Source: GYS-P2D sp964522505
Lineage (GTDB): Bacteria; Bacteroidota; Bacteroidia; Chitinophagales; Saprospiraceae
Assembly (NCBI GenBank): GCA_964522505.1
Contig: CAZFWJ010000075.1
Span: 1-14,938, forward strand
Reading direction: 5' to 3'
DNA: 14,938 nt
Below, piece after piece: positions 1 to 7,870 of this stretch. Positions within the stretch are counted from its first letter, which is position 1. Every line of letters starts with the position of its first letter. The position numbers were made by a program, and so were the translations under genes. Under the pieces are notes generated by a model. That model ran no database searches, was not told the origin of the DNA, and saw only the letters and a list, made by a program, of their open reading frames with translations.

Positions 1-307
1 AAGTCTTTTTACCCTTGAGAAACATTTTGAGGATATTGAAGTGATTGATCTTGGTAGAGATTACCTTATTGTTATCTTTTTTGATGATAAATGGGCAGAC
101 ACTATAGACGTCTTTCTGGCATACTGATGTATATGCTCTCTTCAAGTTTTCTACCTTGCCGATTGCTAATTGCGGGATGAGTAGGCTACCAGTTGAGGTG
201 CCTACAAGGATGTCGTATTCTCTGTTGAGATCATTTATAAGATAGTCAGCTACGCCCCCGCCAAATGCACCTTTGCTGCCGCCGCCTGATATAACTAACG
301 CTCTCAT
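1..307 (-). CDS. Patatin-like phospholipase, N-terminal part (cut by window edge)
   Basis: Translating the minus strand from the ATG at 307-305 gives an open frame of 102 codons that runs off the left edge. The start of the protein shows both patatin signatures. A glycine-rich oxyanion loop GGGSKGAFGGGV lies at residues 8-19, and the nucleophile elbow GTSTG lies at residues 36-40, with Ser38 as the expected nucleophile. Patatin-family proteins are acyl hydrolases with a Ser-Asp dyad acting on phospholipids or other lipids; the Asp would be beyond the window. No signal peptide is visible, so a cytoplasmic or membrane-associated protein is likely. It lies 87 bases downstream of alr on the same strand and may share its transcript or use its own promoter near the palindrome at 341-354. 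The family call is firm; the substrate is unknown. Confidence 0.88.
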   Translation of the reverse strand, partial: MRALVISGGGSKGAFGGGVADYLINDLNREYDILVGTSTGSLLIPQLAIGKVENLKRAYTSVCQKDVYSVCPFIIKKDNNKVISTKINHFNILKMFLKGKKT

Positions 308-340
308 TGTGAATTAATCTGATCCTCTTTAGTGTCTATA

Positions 341-354
341 TATCAAATTTGATA
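341..354. repeat. 14-base perfect palindrome between alr and the patatin gene
   Basis: The bases TATCAAATTTGATA read the same on both strands. The palindrome sits 34 bases upstream of the patatin start and 41 bases past the alr stop. It has no long loop or following T-run, so it looks more like a candidate protein-binding site than a terminator. It is AT-rich and chance is a real alternative. Confidence 0.35.
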
Positions 355-394
355 CCGCAATGAATCGCAGCACCATAAAGTAATGAAAACCATA

Positions 395-1537
395 TTAACG
401 GGATTGTTCATGTCTAGAAAGATATACCCTTGGGACGCGATTATTGATATTGGTCAATATTTCGTAAGAAATGGTGTTGGCCCATGTTGCAATATCTTCG
501 GCGGAGATCTCATGATCTCCTTGCCTTCCGATTAAGATAACCTCGTCATCATTATAAGCAGTACCCCAGCCTATGTCTACCATCATTTGATCCATGCTGA
601 TGTTGCCCACAACAGGATGTACCTTGCCACGAATGATCACCTGAGCTTTATTGCTTAGCGCCCTCATGTAACCATCGCCATATCCGACAGGGAGTGTCAC
701 TATGCGGGTCATCTGATTACTCGTCCAATTGCCACCATAGCTTATTGGTGTTTTCTCTGGGATAACCTTAAAAAATACTACTCTTGATTTCCAACTTAGT
801 GCAGGGCGAACGGAGAGATGATTCTTAAGCAGGTGATAAGGATATAATCCATAGAGCAGTAATCCACATCTGACCATGTCAAAGCGCAACCCTGGTTCTT
901 TAATTGCTGTTGCAGAATTAGCGGCATGGATTATGGGAATATCTAGTCTCAGTTCCTGAACGGTCTTTAAGACAGCATCAAATCTCTCTTTTTGTATCCT
1001 TGTATATCGATCATCCTTCAGATCTGCATTAGCCATATGTGTATAAATACCCTCTATCATACTATGCTTAGCTTCCTTAGCTGCTGCAATGAGTTTATGG
1101 GCATTGTAGTGATGGACTCCTATGCGTTCCATGCCTGTATCGATATTCAGATGAACCTTAGCAATTTGAGACATTGACTCTGCACATTCATCTATTTGAT
1201 GGAGTTTTTCAACTGAGCTTGCAGTGATCGTGAGATCATACGTTATAAATTGTGGTAGTTGATAGCCGCTGATGCCGCCGAGGACAAGGATGGGCGATTT
1301 TATGTCATTTTCACGCAGTGATATGCCCTCCTCCAAATATGCAACCCCGAAATAATCCGCACCGAGACTTTCAAGATGTTGAGCTATCCGGATTAATCCA
1401 TGACCATAGGCATTGGCTTTAAGCACCCATAAGACTTTTTGACCATCTAAGACAGACTTGATAGCCTTGTAATTTTCAGAGATGGCTTCTAAGTCTATCT
1501 CTATGTATGTCGGACGATGAATCGCCTTTTTATCCAT
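395..1537 (-). CDS. alr: Alanine racemase (PLP-dependent)
   Basis: This enzyme interconverts L- and D-alanine using pyridoxal phosphate and supplies D-Ala for peptidoglycan in the cytoplasm. The 380-residue length is typical. The N-terminal barrel carries the PLP lysine in VLKANAYGHG (Lys40). The C-terminal domain carries the second catalytic residue in ISYGG (Tyr267), followed by LPVGYGDGY (282-290) and NISMDQMMVDIG (312-323), all standard Alr landmarks. The ATG at 1537 places the family's opening strand (RPTYIEIDLEAI) near residue 8, as expected. In Bacteroides and many relatives alr is fused behind murF; here it stands alone. The gene diverges from the DUF1415 gene across 132 bases, with the patatin gene downstream. 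I see no damage to the frame. Confidence 0.96.
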   Translation of the reverse strand: MDKKAIHRPTYIEIDLEAISENYKAIKSVLDGQKVLWVLKANAYGHGLIRIAQHLESLGADYFGVAYLEEGISLRENDIKSPILVLGGISGYQLPQFITYDLTITASSVEKLHQIDECAESMSQIAKVHLNIDTGMERIGVHHYNAHKLIAAAKEAKHSMIEGIYTHMANADLKDDRYTRIQKERFDAVLKTVQELRLDIPIIHAANSATAIKEPGLRFDMVRCGLLLYGLYPYHLLKNHLSVRPALSWKSRVVFFKVIPEKTPISYGGNWTSNQMTRIVTLPVGYGDGYMRALSNKAQVIIRGKVHPVVGNISMDQMMVDIGWGTAYNDDEVILIGRQGDHEISAEDIATWANTISYEILTNINNRVPRVYLSRHEQSR

Positions 1538-1669
1538 TAAGTTAGTTATGAGTGGGTATCACAATATATGATCGCAGATTACAATAATTCAGCAGCATCA
1601 ACAGAGATTGTGTTGAATACTCTACATTAACTGCTATAGATTTAAGTTGTTATTCTACTTTCGAAGTAA

Positions 1670-2209
1670 ATGAGCCAGCTTGACAAAGAACTGTGTATTA
1701 ACGAAACGATAGATTGGATCGGGAAGATTGTCTTGGGACTAAATCTTTGTCCCTTTGCTCATCTACCCTTTAATGAGGACCTCATAAGATATAAAGTATT
1801 GGAGGTTGATCAATCGGCAATGGAGCAAATCAATGAAGAGATCAAGCTTTTGATTGGTGCAGAGCTGGATGAGATAGAGACTTCGTTAATCATATTGGCA
1901 GAGGAAATTGGTTTCATACCTTATCTCAATCTCATAGATCAAATTGAAAAATTGCTAATTGATCAAGATCTTGAAGGCATTGTTCAGGTGGCCTCCTTTC
2001 ATCCTTACTATCAGTTTCAAGACTTGTCAAGTGAAGACGTACGGAACTACACTAATCGATCGCCATATGCAATGATTCATCTCTTGAGAGAGGAGTCAGT
2101 TACTAGGGCTGTCCAACGACATGGGAATACAGATCAGATTCCAATAGATAATCAGAACAAGCTCCTATCTATAGGAAGAGAGGGCGTCGAGAAATTACTG
2201 GATCCATAA
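1670..2209 (+). CDS. DUF1415 family protein
   Basis: This is a 179-residue soluble protein of unknown function. It shows the conserved blocks I associate with DUF1415: GLNLCPFA (residues 23-30) near the start, FHPYYQF (110-116), YTNRSPY (127-133) and HLLREESV (137-144). The invariant-looking Cys27, His111, Arg130, His137 and Arg140 suggest a metal or ligand site, but that is inference. There is no signal peptide or membrane segment. The start at 1670 puts the WIG..V.GLNLCPF block at the usual distance from the N-terminus. The gene diverges from alr and converges on the mscS-type gene, so it is probably transcribed alone and ends at the terminator at 2419-2448. No Shine-Dalgarno sequence is obvious. 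Confidence 0.88.
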   Translation: MSQLDKELCINETIDWIGKIVLGLNLCPFAHLPFNEDLIRYKVLEVDQSAMEQINEEIKLLIGAELDEIETSLIILAEEIGFIPYLNLIDQIEKLLIDQDLEGIVQVASFHPYYQFQDLSSEDVRNYTNRSPYAMIHLLREESVTRAVQRHGNTDQIPIDNQNKLLSIGREGVEKLLDP

Positions 2210-2418
2210 TAATAGACTTGACTCTACTCATAGACAATTTCAACGACACTGTTTTTTAGAGAAATAATTATATATGTTCCAGCGGATAGTGGGAATGTCC
2301 GGCTCACTGTGTCTAATAACTGTAGTTGCTGCTCTGTCAAGGATGTAGTTGCTATTTTTTTGTTACTAAAAATATAATTAGAGTGACAAATAGTGTCGGT
2401 TGGGGAACCGAAAAAATT

Positions 2419-2448
2419 AAAAGGCTTGACAAACGTGTCAAGCCTTTT
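2419..2448. terminator. Bidirectional rho-independent terminator
   Basis: A perfect 13-base-pair stem (2419-2431 pairing with 2436-2448) closes a 4-base AACG loop. The plus strand continues in a T-run to 2451 and then TAATTTTT; the minus strand also runs into T-rich sequence from the A-rich stretch at 2411-2420. It lies between two convergent genes, the DUF1415 gene ending at 2209 and the mscS-type gene ending at 2503, and can serve both. The rest of the gap (2210-2418) shows no credible gene. Confidence 0.9.
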
Positions 2449-2502
2449 TTTAATTTTTCTTTTATTATACGATCACCTTTTGGTCGCCCTTTTCTTTTTA
2501 GC

Positions 2503-3390
2503 TTAATCTCCAATCTTTCCAAGCTCTATACCTTCAGAGTAAGCGACCTCGATTCCGGCCTCCTTAAATCCTTTTTTTATTCTACCAAGCGCCTCGAATT
2601 TTGCAGCCCAAAAGTTATCAGGATGGATATAAGGCCTAACTGATACGATAATACTATGTGAGTCGAAAGTGTCTATCCCAATTAATGGTGCTGGTTCAGC
2701 CATGATCAATGGGAAATCTTCTAAAGCCTTCATAATTACTTCTTTTACCTTAGGGAAGCTTTCAGCATATGGCATAGTCACATTGAGCTCCAATCTCATG
2801 CGACCTTTAGTAGAGAAATTGGTGATAATATTATCGGTCACTTGACCATTAGGAATGATCAATGTCTTATCACTTGGTGTACCCAATATGGTGTTAAAGA
2901 TCTGTATGCTCTCAACCTTACCAAACATGTCGGAGATCTGAACCCAGTCGCCTACCTTATAAGGCTTGAAGAATACGATAGTGATACCAGAAGCAAAGTT
3001 GCCTAAGAACCCTTGAAGTGCTAATCCTATGGCAAACACCACACCTGCTAAGACTCCCATTAGGGCTGACACTTGAAAGCCTAGGGTTCCAGCCGCAATA
3101 AGAATTACAACAAACTTAAGCGCTAATGATGCCATTGACATGAAGAATCCGGTAAGCTCTGGGCCCAAATTGGATCTTTCGAGTATTTTTTCGAATACCG
3201 AGACAATCTTCTTAACGATCCATAGGCCGATGACCAAGATCGCTATGGCCAAAAGGATTTTTGGGGCATAGTTTACAGCTCCGTTTATAGCCTTCTCAGT
3301 ATAATTTTGGACGGTTGTGAGATTATCGACGGCAGTCGTTGATGTTATTTGCTCAGCAACTTCTTGCAATGATTCTTCAGCTTGGAACAT
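2503..3390 (-). CDS. Small mechanosensitive ion channel, MscS family
   Basis: MscS channels open under membrane tension and release solutes during osmotic down-shock. The 295-residue length is close to that of E. coli MscS. An N-terminal region is followed by membrane helices at about 44-62 and 83-104. The pore helix (about 108-135) has the Gly/Ala-rich pattern GVVFAIGLALQGFLGNFASG. The cytoplasmic beta domain follows directly: FFKPYKVGDWV (140-150), GKVESIQIFNT (157-167) and IIPNG (178-182), all strongly MscS-like. The C-terminal alpha/beta region ends near 290 with no extra domains. It has 115 bases of intergenic DNA upstream, facing the same-strand S15 hydrolase, and may be expressed separately. 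The family is certain; the exact paralogue (MscS or YbdG-like) is not decided, so no symbol is given. Confidence 0.94.
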   Translation of the reverse strand: MFQAEESLQEVAEQITSTTAVDNLTTVQNYTEKAINGAVNYAPKILLAIAILVIGLWIVKKIVSVFEKILERSNLGPELTGFFMSMASLALKFVVILIAAGTLGFQVSALMGVLAGVVFAIGLALQGFLGNFASGITIVFFKPYKVGDWVQISDMFGKVESIQIFNTILGTPSDKTLIIPNGQVTDNIITNFSTKGRMRLELNVTMPYAESFPKVKEVIMKALEDFPLIMAEPAPLIGIDTFDSHSIIVSVRPYIHPDNFWAAKFEALGRIKKGFKEAGIEVAYSEGIELGKIGD

Positions 3391-3488
3391 GTCAAAAACA
3401 ATTTTTATTGGAGGGCCTAAAATATATAATCAGATGCAAATTGTGTCTCTAAGCAATCAACATATTGACCAAATGCAGAAGGTATTGG

Positions 3489-3506
3489 GTTAAATTCTAA
3501 TTTAAC
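3489..3506. repeat. Short AT-rich inverted repeat at the 3' end of the S15 hydrolase gene
   Basis: GTTAAATT and AATTTAAC are perfect inverse complements separated by CT, and overlap the first base of the stop codon region of the 3506-5389 gene. As RNA it could form a 7-base-pair hairpin with a 4-base loop. It is AT-rich with no T-run after it on the minus strand, so terminator function is doubtful. Confidence 0.3.
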
Positions 3507-5389
3507 TATTTAATCATCGGTACTACAATCTTCGAAGGAAACTGTGGCCCATGATGAATTGCATTCTGAGCAACTTTCCCTTCTGATTCATCGTAGTTGT
3601 TACCACCAGTATTGAGATTGCGAGCGAACCTTGGGAAGTTGCTACTTGATACTTCTATCCTGATTCGGTGTCCAGCCTCAAAGTAGTTACTGGTAGACAT
3701 CGGTGTCAGGTTTAGCTCATATATAGTGTCATCCTCCATGAAAACCTCTTGTTCATATCCCTCTCGATAGCGGGCACGTTGTATAGTCTCATCGAGATTA
3801 TAGGCCGTGCCATCTGGATAGACATCGATTAGTTTAATCGTAAAGTCTGTGTCCTTGGCATCACTAGACACATAGAGTGTAGACTCTATAAACCCTGATA
3901 CCTCAACCCCTTCAGGCAAGGGCTCAGAGGTATAGACCAAGATATCATGTCGTGTTTCCATCTGTTGCTGATCAAAAGCACCACCTTGAACCGCATTGCC
4001 AGTACAGCAGACATTGCCACCATATGAAGGGACAGGATTCATAGGATCGTAGATATAGCTATCTGTCCCTGCGGCGCTTGATGGAGTTAGACTCAATGTC
4101 CCATCTCCATATCGGGAATTCGCACCACGATCACTTGATAGATAGTAAGTAACCATCTCAGCCGAGGCTGGAGGCCACTGTTCTGCAGAGTTCCACTCAT
4201 TGGAACCCATGGTATAGTATTGCACCCTTGGGGTCTTCTTTTTAAAGTCATTCTCAGCACCTTTTAACCAGAGGTCAAACCAATCATAGATTTGTTCATC
4301 ATAGTTGAGGCGCGCATCACCAACACTGCGTTCGCCCACAATGGTATGTTCGGTAGCACGCTTATAAGCACAATGTAAGGTTGGTGCAATGACGAGATAT
4401 TGGTTGTCTGCGATGGCTTGATCTTCTATATTGTTGCGCACATGATTAAATAACTCCAGATTAGGACTAATAGATACGTCATACCACGAGGTAAACCAAA
4501 AGCTCGGTACGCCAAAACCCATATCATCATGATACAATCCTCCATTAAACCATGCTGGATCATTGGGCTTGCGGGTGATCATCTTGTCATACACTTCACG
4601 CTTACCACCGATATTTTGAAGGATATCGGTCATAGGCAGATGAGCTAAAGCCTCCGACATGTCAACCCGAGGATTTTCGGGTGCCAGATCATAGAATCGA
4701 GAGATTCTGATGAGGTCTTCTTGTGTTGCGCCTGCTGGAATCCGCGGTTTAAACTTATCATGCTCTACGCCGTACAACCATGAGAAGAACAACATCTGCT
4801 CGGCGCCACCTCGATACCAATTGCCCTGCTCCATGAAATCACCGACTCGCCCAATGCCTGCACCGTAAGCTTGGGGAACCATGCATGCATGTGATGGATG
4901 ATCCAAGGCTGCGACGGCCATCTGCCACTCCGCTGTCGAAGAGCAACCCAGTGTTCCTATCTTACCATTGCTCCACTCTTGATCCGAGATCCATGAGAAG
5001 GCATCATAGCCATCGGTCAGCGGTACGCCGAGGATGTCCCATTCTCCCTCTGAAAAATATCGACCCCGTTCATTTTGCACGACATAGGCATAACCACGCT
5101 CTACAGCCTCATAGGCCCGTTGCATGGTACGTGTGCGCTGCTCGCCATCTCCCCAACTGTTGAAGTTATATGGAGTCCGTGAAAATATCACTGGAACTGG
5201 CTCATCAGTCTTGGGCCTAAAGATATCCGTGCAGAGCCTGATACCGTCTCGCATGGGCATCATGACCTTTTGATCGATGGTAGCAATCTCTTCTATTTGC
5301 CGGATGATGTCGGACTGGGCCATGATAGGAACCGACAGACATAAGCAATAAGCGAGAATCAATAAAACACTGGATATAATAGACTTCAT
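3506..5389 (-). CDS. Secreted CocE/NonD-type alpha/beta hydrolase, peptidase family S15-like
   Basis: This large (627 aa) exported hydrolase belongs to the X-Pro dipeptidyl-peptidase/cocaine esterase/glutaryl-7-ACA acylase group, which cleaves esters, amides or X-Pro peptides. Residues 1-25 form a clear signal peptide ending in MAQ. The catalytic domain opens with MRDGIRLCTDIFRP (46-59). It has the nucleophile elbow GTLGCSSTAEWQ (145-156, probable nucleophile Ser150), the acid in FTSWYD (Asp304) and the histidine in APTLH (His339). The C-terminal jelly-roll typical of the group follows: SGFIESTLYVSSDAKDTDF (498-516) and FEAGHRIRIEVSSSNFPRF (570-588). The elbow reads GCSST instead of the commoner GxSYxG, so a distinct subfamily is likely and the substrate cannot be assigned. 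It diverges from the VOC gene across 175 bases. The call is firm at superfamily level. Confidence 0.92.
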   Translation of the reverse strand: MKSIISSVLLILAYCLCLSVPIMAQSDIIRQIEEIATIDQKVMMPMRDGIRLCTDIFRPKTDEPVPVIFSRTPYNFNSWGDGEQRTRTMQRAYEAVERGYAYVVQNERGRYFSEGEWDILGVPLTDGYDAFSWISDQEWSNGKIGTLGCSSTAEWQMAVAALDHPSHACMVPQAYGAGIGRVGDFMEQGNWYRGGAEQMLFFSWLYGVEHDKFKPRIPAGATQEDLIRISRFYDLAPENPRVDMSEALAHLPMTDILQNIGGKREVYDKMITRKPNDPAWFNGGLYHDDMGFGVPSFWFTSWYDVSISPNLELFNHVRNNIEDQAIADNQYLVIAPTLHCAYKRATEHTIVGERSVGDARLNYDEQIYDWFDLWLKGAENDFKKKTPRVQYYTMGSNEWNSAEQWPPASAEMVTYYLSSDRGANSRYGDGTLSLTPSSAAGTDSYIYDPMNPVPSYGGNVCCTGNAVQGGAFDQQQMETRHDILVYTSEPLPEGVEVSGFIESTLYVSSDAKDTDFTIKLIDVYPDGTAYNLDETIQRARYREGYEQEVFMEDDTIYELNLTPMSTSNYFEAGHRIRIEVSSSNFPRFARNLNTGGNNYDESEGKVAQNAIHHGPQFPSKIVVPMIK

Positions 5390-5564
5390 AATTAAGAGGA
5401 TTAGCTGTGTCTTAAAAATAGGTATTTATGCGAGTTCAACGTTTATCTTGATGAACTGTAGGTCACGATCTAGCGAGCTCCGTCGGTTGAGTTGAGTATT
5501 TGATGTTGAGCAAAAAGTTATAGGATAGTATGAAAGAATCGTATTTTTCTGCACAAGCTCTAAT

Positions 5565-5999
5565 ATGAAAGCACCAACGATATATTTATATTTTTCTGGC
5601 AACTGCGAAGAAGCATTTGATTTTTATTGTGGAGTTTTTGGTGGTGAGATTACACTCCGAAGTCGATACAGGGATATGCCACCCAATCCGGACCTTCCAC
5701 CTATAGCCGAGGGGTTAAAAGAATATGTTATGCACAGTACGATGACCATCGGAAAGGGTGCTATAATCCAGGGTGCGGATTTAGCCGAGGGCTGGGGTCC
5801 GCCATTTCAGACTGGAAATAACTTCGCAGTTTCTATATATGCGGATAGTAAAGATCATGCAGATCGAATGCATGCGACTTTGTCAACAGATGGACAAGTA
5901 ACTATGGAAATGCAGAAGACCTTTTGGGGTTCCTATTTTGGATCATGTATTGATCGATTTGGAGTGACTTGGTTGATAGCATTTGGCACTCATGTTTAG
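5565..5999 (+). CDS. VOC-superfamily protein, PhnB-like
   Basis: This 144-residue cytoplasmic protein has the PhnB/YjdN-type VOC (glyoxalase/bleomycin-resistance) fold. The opening IYLYFSGNCEEAFDFYCGVFGGEI (split here as residues 6-15 and 16-29) is the first beta-alpha-beta-beta module. FAVSIYADSKDHADRMHATLSTDG (87-110) starts the second, and FWGSYFGSCIDRFGVTWLI (120-138) is the characteristic ending of the PhnB group. Members bind metals or small substrates, but many have no known reaction, and the E. coli phosphonate-operon protein is itself unresolved. No signal peptide is present. The LytTR gene starts 36 bases downstream on the same strand, so the two may be co-transcribed; a joint role is not evident. 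The ATG at 5565 is well supported because the domain begins immediately. Confidence 0.88.
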   Translation: MKAPTIYLYFSGNCEEAFDFYCGVFGGEITLRSRYRDMPPNPDLPPIAEGLKEYVMHSTMTIGKGAIIQGADLAEGWGPPFQTGNNFAVSIYADSKDHADRMHATLSTDGQVTMEMQKTFWGSYFGSCIDRFGVTWLIAFGTHV

Positions 6000-6035
6000 A
6001 TTTTACTTAATTGATCAGACAAGTAGGTTAGCATT

Positions 6036-6857
6036 ATGAATCTCGCACCTTTTCCAAGGCCACACTACAAGACTTACTTTACTGTGGGCTTCACTATTGG
6101 GGCCAGCATAATTTTTATCCTTATGGTGTTTCAGCCCTTCGGGACGGCGCAATTCACACATGAGTATAAGAGATTCATTTTAGCTGGATATGGCATTGTC
6201 TCTACCTTGGCTGTAGCGGTTTATTATGGTCTTTCCCTTTTTGTCATTAACCGACGGCTCGAGTCACGATGGACGATACTTCATGAGGCGATTGATTTGT
6301 TTGTAGGCCTTATAGTCAGTATGGCGGCGACGTATGTGTACTATGCGATTGTTTTTGGTCGTCCTGTCAGTGTAGCTGGCTTGCTTAATTTTTTACGCGT
6401 AACATGTTCGGTTGGATTCCTACCGACTTTGGCTGTATTCATCTATCTATATAATCGGTATAAGGGTGTCATCAGGTCAAGTCTGACTGTATCAAAAGAT
6501 CAAGCTGAACAAATCGTTCTTAACGGGACAAGTAAATCAGAAACCCTCGTTGCCGATATTCGCTCTATTATCTACATAAAGGCAGATGATAATTATGTGA
6601 TCATCCATATAAATGATGAAGAGAAAGAACAAAAGCACATGATTCGCAGCACTCTGAAGCTGATCTATGAGCAACTGGACAATGAGATATTTTATAAATG
6701 TCATAGATCGTACATTATCAATACAAGATTGATTAATGAGCTATTAGGTAATAAGAATGCTGCTAAGGTTAGCCTGCAACATACCTCTAAGTCCGTCCCA
6801 ATTTCCAGATCTAATTACGATTATATTAAGTCTTACATAGCTGAGCGAGATCTCTAA
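6036..6857 (+). CDS. Membrane-anchored LytTR DNA-binding regulator
   Basis: This 273-residue protein combines four predicted membrane helices (about 14-34, 46-70, 85-107 and 118-141) with a C-terminal LytTR DNA-binding domain (about 165-270). The LytTR hallmarks are DIRSIIYIKADDNYVIIH (174-191), the KCHRSYIINT segment (221-230) that is strongly conserved in the family, and VPISRSNYDYIK (254-265). There is no response-receiver domain, so control probably comes through the membrane part or a partner rather than through phosphotransfer. Such receiver-less TM-LytTR proteins are common in Bacteroidota. Its own binding targets are unknown. The repeated inverted elements just downstream (6893-6969) are more likely a dispersed repeat than its operator. 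It follows the VOC gene by 36 bases. Architecture is clear; physiological role is not. Confidence 0.92.
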   Translation: MNLAPFPRPHYKTYFTVGFTIGASIIFILMVFQPFGTAQFTHEYKRFILAGYGIVSTLAVAVYYGLSLFVINRRLESRWTILHEAIDLFVGLIVSMAATYVYYAIVFGRPVSVAGLLNFLRVTCSVGFLPTLAVFIYLYNRYKGVIRSSLTVSKDQAEQIVLNGTSKSETLVADIRSIIYIKADDNYVIIHINDEEKEQKHMIRSTLKLIYEQLDNEIFYKCHRSYIINTRLINELLGNKNAAKVSLQHTSKSVPISRSNYDYIKSYIAERDL

Positions 6858-6892
6858 TATAGGAGCGTAAGCTACTGATTATCAATTACTTT

Positions 6893-6969
6893 GTGGTGAG
6901 TGGTAACTGTCTGTGGTGAATGGGGAAAGGACCATTCGCCACTTCTGTAGACCACATGCCACTCTCGAC
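6893..6969. repeat. Heptamer-periodic intergenic repeat with nested hairpins (copy 1)
   Basis: Downstream of the LytTR gene the sequence is built from loosely conserved seven-base units such as AGTGGTA, GTGGTGA on the plus strand and AGTGGCG, AATGGTC, AGTGGCA on the minus strand. The two halves face each other. An 11-base-pair stem (6913-6923 with 6932-6942, one G-T wobble) closes an 8-base loop, and an outer 6-base-pair stem joins 6898-6903 to 6959-6964. The ten bases AGTGGCGAAT at 6934-6943 (minus) recur exactly at 10759-10768 (plus) in copy 2. The hairpin may act as a 3' RNA structure for the LytTR transcript, but there is no following T-run. Confidence 0.7.
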
Positions 6970-6991
6970 AAATTAATACTTAAGAAGCATT

Positions 6992-6999
6992 CATATTTG
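6992..6999 (+). promoter_or_regulatory. Possible Bacteroidota -7 promoter element
   Basis: CATATTTG matches the Bacteroidota -7 consensus TAnnTTTG at all defined positions but the first. It lies 23 bases before the ATG at 7023. I see no clear -33 TTG at the right spacing, so this is a weak candidate for the promoter of the 7023-8872 pair. Confidence 0.2.
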
Positions 7000-7022
7000 G
7001 ATTGTAATCAAATCTAAATATC

Positions 7023-7838
7023 ATGTCATACTTTAAACATTTATTAATCATCTCCTTCCTTATGATAGCGAACTTGATCAGCGGCATAAGCCAAGATCAA
7101 GGAGAAATAAAGACGAAGGAAATTGGCTTCTCTATAGGGAGCTCCACTATTCAATCTAGGGATACTCGTATTTCTGCCATCACCAAAAAGTTTAGGGCGC
7201 CTACGTTCGGCTTCTTTAGCCAGGCAATCAAAAACGACTTTAAGCATGAGTTCGTGTTTAACTACACCTTTAAGTCCAAATTTGATCGAACACAACTTTT
7301 GGATTTTGTCTCACACAGACCCGACTTTTATTATTCACTTCAGCGTAAGACAGATTTTGGCTGGATAGGTGGACATATCAATCTGTCCACACTGCTGACG
7401 CTCCCTATTAGCAGTACAGGTCATTTTTCTAATTCGCCGATCAGTTATACAATGGCCGCCACATTAGGGCCTTCAGTATCATTTGACCGAAGCTTGGGAA
7501 ATAGTGATCGATGGAGTATTGCTGGCGATGCTCATATAGGACTGATCAACTATGTGATCCGACCCGCTTTTGCTCATCCTTATCCAGATCAGTTTCTTCA
7601 GCCAGAAGTATTCACACCTACTCGAGAAGGTATGGCTCCGAAACTCTTGACTAGCGGAAAGCTAAGAACTATTAACAAGTATCAATCTGTCAAAATCAAA
7701 TTTGGGGTCTACTACTTAGTCGACTCTCGTGTAAAGCTAGGCGTGGTGGGTAGCGCAGACTATATAAATAGCAAAGACAATACCCGAGCGACTTATCTCA
7801 ATCAGAACATAGCCGTATCAGCCAGTTACATCTACTAA
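7023..7838 (+). CDS. Unrecognised secreted protein, probable outer-membrane beta-barrel
   Basis: I do not recognise this 271-residue protein. Residues 1-23 form a signal peptide (basic start, hydrophobic LLIISFLMIANLI, cleavage probably before ISQ or DQG). The mature part has no hydrophobic helix but many alternating polar/apolar stretches rich in Tyr, Phe, Gly and Ser, for example EIGFSIGSST, FGFFSQAIKNDFKHEFVFNY, IGGHINLSTLL, WSIAGDAHIGLINY and KIKFGVYYLVDSRVKLGVVG. It ends ASYIY, with an aromatic last residue as is usual for outer-membrane barrels. This points to an outer-membrane beta-barrel of about 10-12 strands; strand count and function are inference. The S41 lipoprotein gene starts 32 bases after its stop, so the two very likely form an operon. 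Confidence 0.75.
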   Translation: MSYFKHLLIISFLMIANLISGISQDQGEIKTKEIGFSIGSSTIQSRDTRISAITKKFRAPTFGFFSQAIKNDFKHEFVFNYTFKSKFDRTQLLDFVSHRPDFYYSLQRKTDFGWIGGHINLSTLLTLPISSTGHFSNSPISYTMAATLGPSVSFDRSLGNSDRWSIAGDAHIGLINYVIRPAFAHPYPDQFLQPEVFTPTREGMAPKLLTSGKLRTINKYQSVKIKFGVYYLVDSRVKLGVVGSADYINSKDNTRATYLNQNIAVSASYIY

Positions 7839-7870
7839 TCAATTTCACAAAAAAATTAAAAACAAGAATT

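Noticed and set aside
1656..1663. TACTTTCG as a -7 promoter element for the DUF1415 gene
   Set aside because: It differs from TAnnTTTG at one position, sits only about 6 bases before the ATG and has no properly spaced -33 TTG.
2231..2403. Open stretch in one plus frame reading like a beta-sandwich fragment (IYVPADSGNVRLTVSNN)
   Set aside because: It has no start codon, follows a stop directly, ends within about 50 codons and has no supporting neighbour. A degraded gene fragment is possible but chance is as likely.
2326..2643. 105-codon plus-strand open frame
   Set aside because: It runs through the terminator at 2419-2448 and overlaps the well-supported mscS-type gene on the other strand; the peptide is low-complexity and unlike any family.
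4885..5163. 92-codon plus-strand open frame inside the S15 hydrolase gene
   Set aside because: It is antisense to a strongly supported catalytic domain, and the His/Arg/Pro-rich peptide is typical of a shadow frame.
6893..6969. Operator for the LytTR protein
   Set aside because: LytTR sites are usually paired direct repeats near promoters; this element is an inverted heptamer array shared with an unrelated locus at 10745, so a dispersed repeat explains it better.
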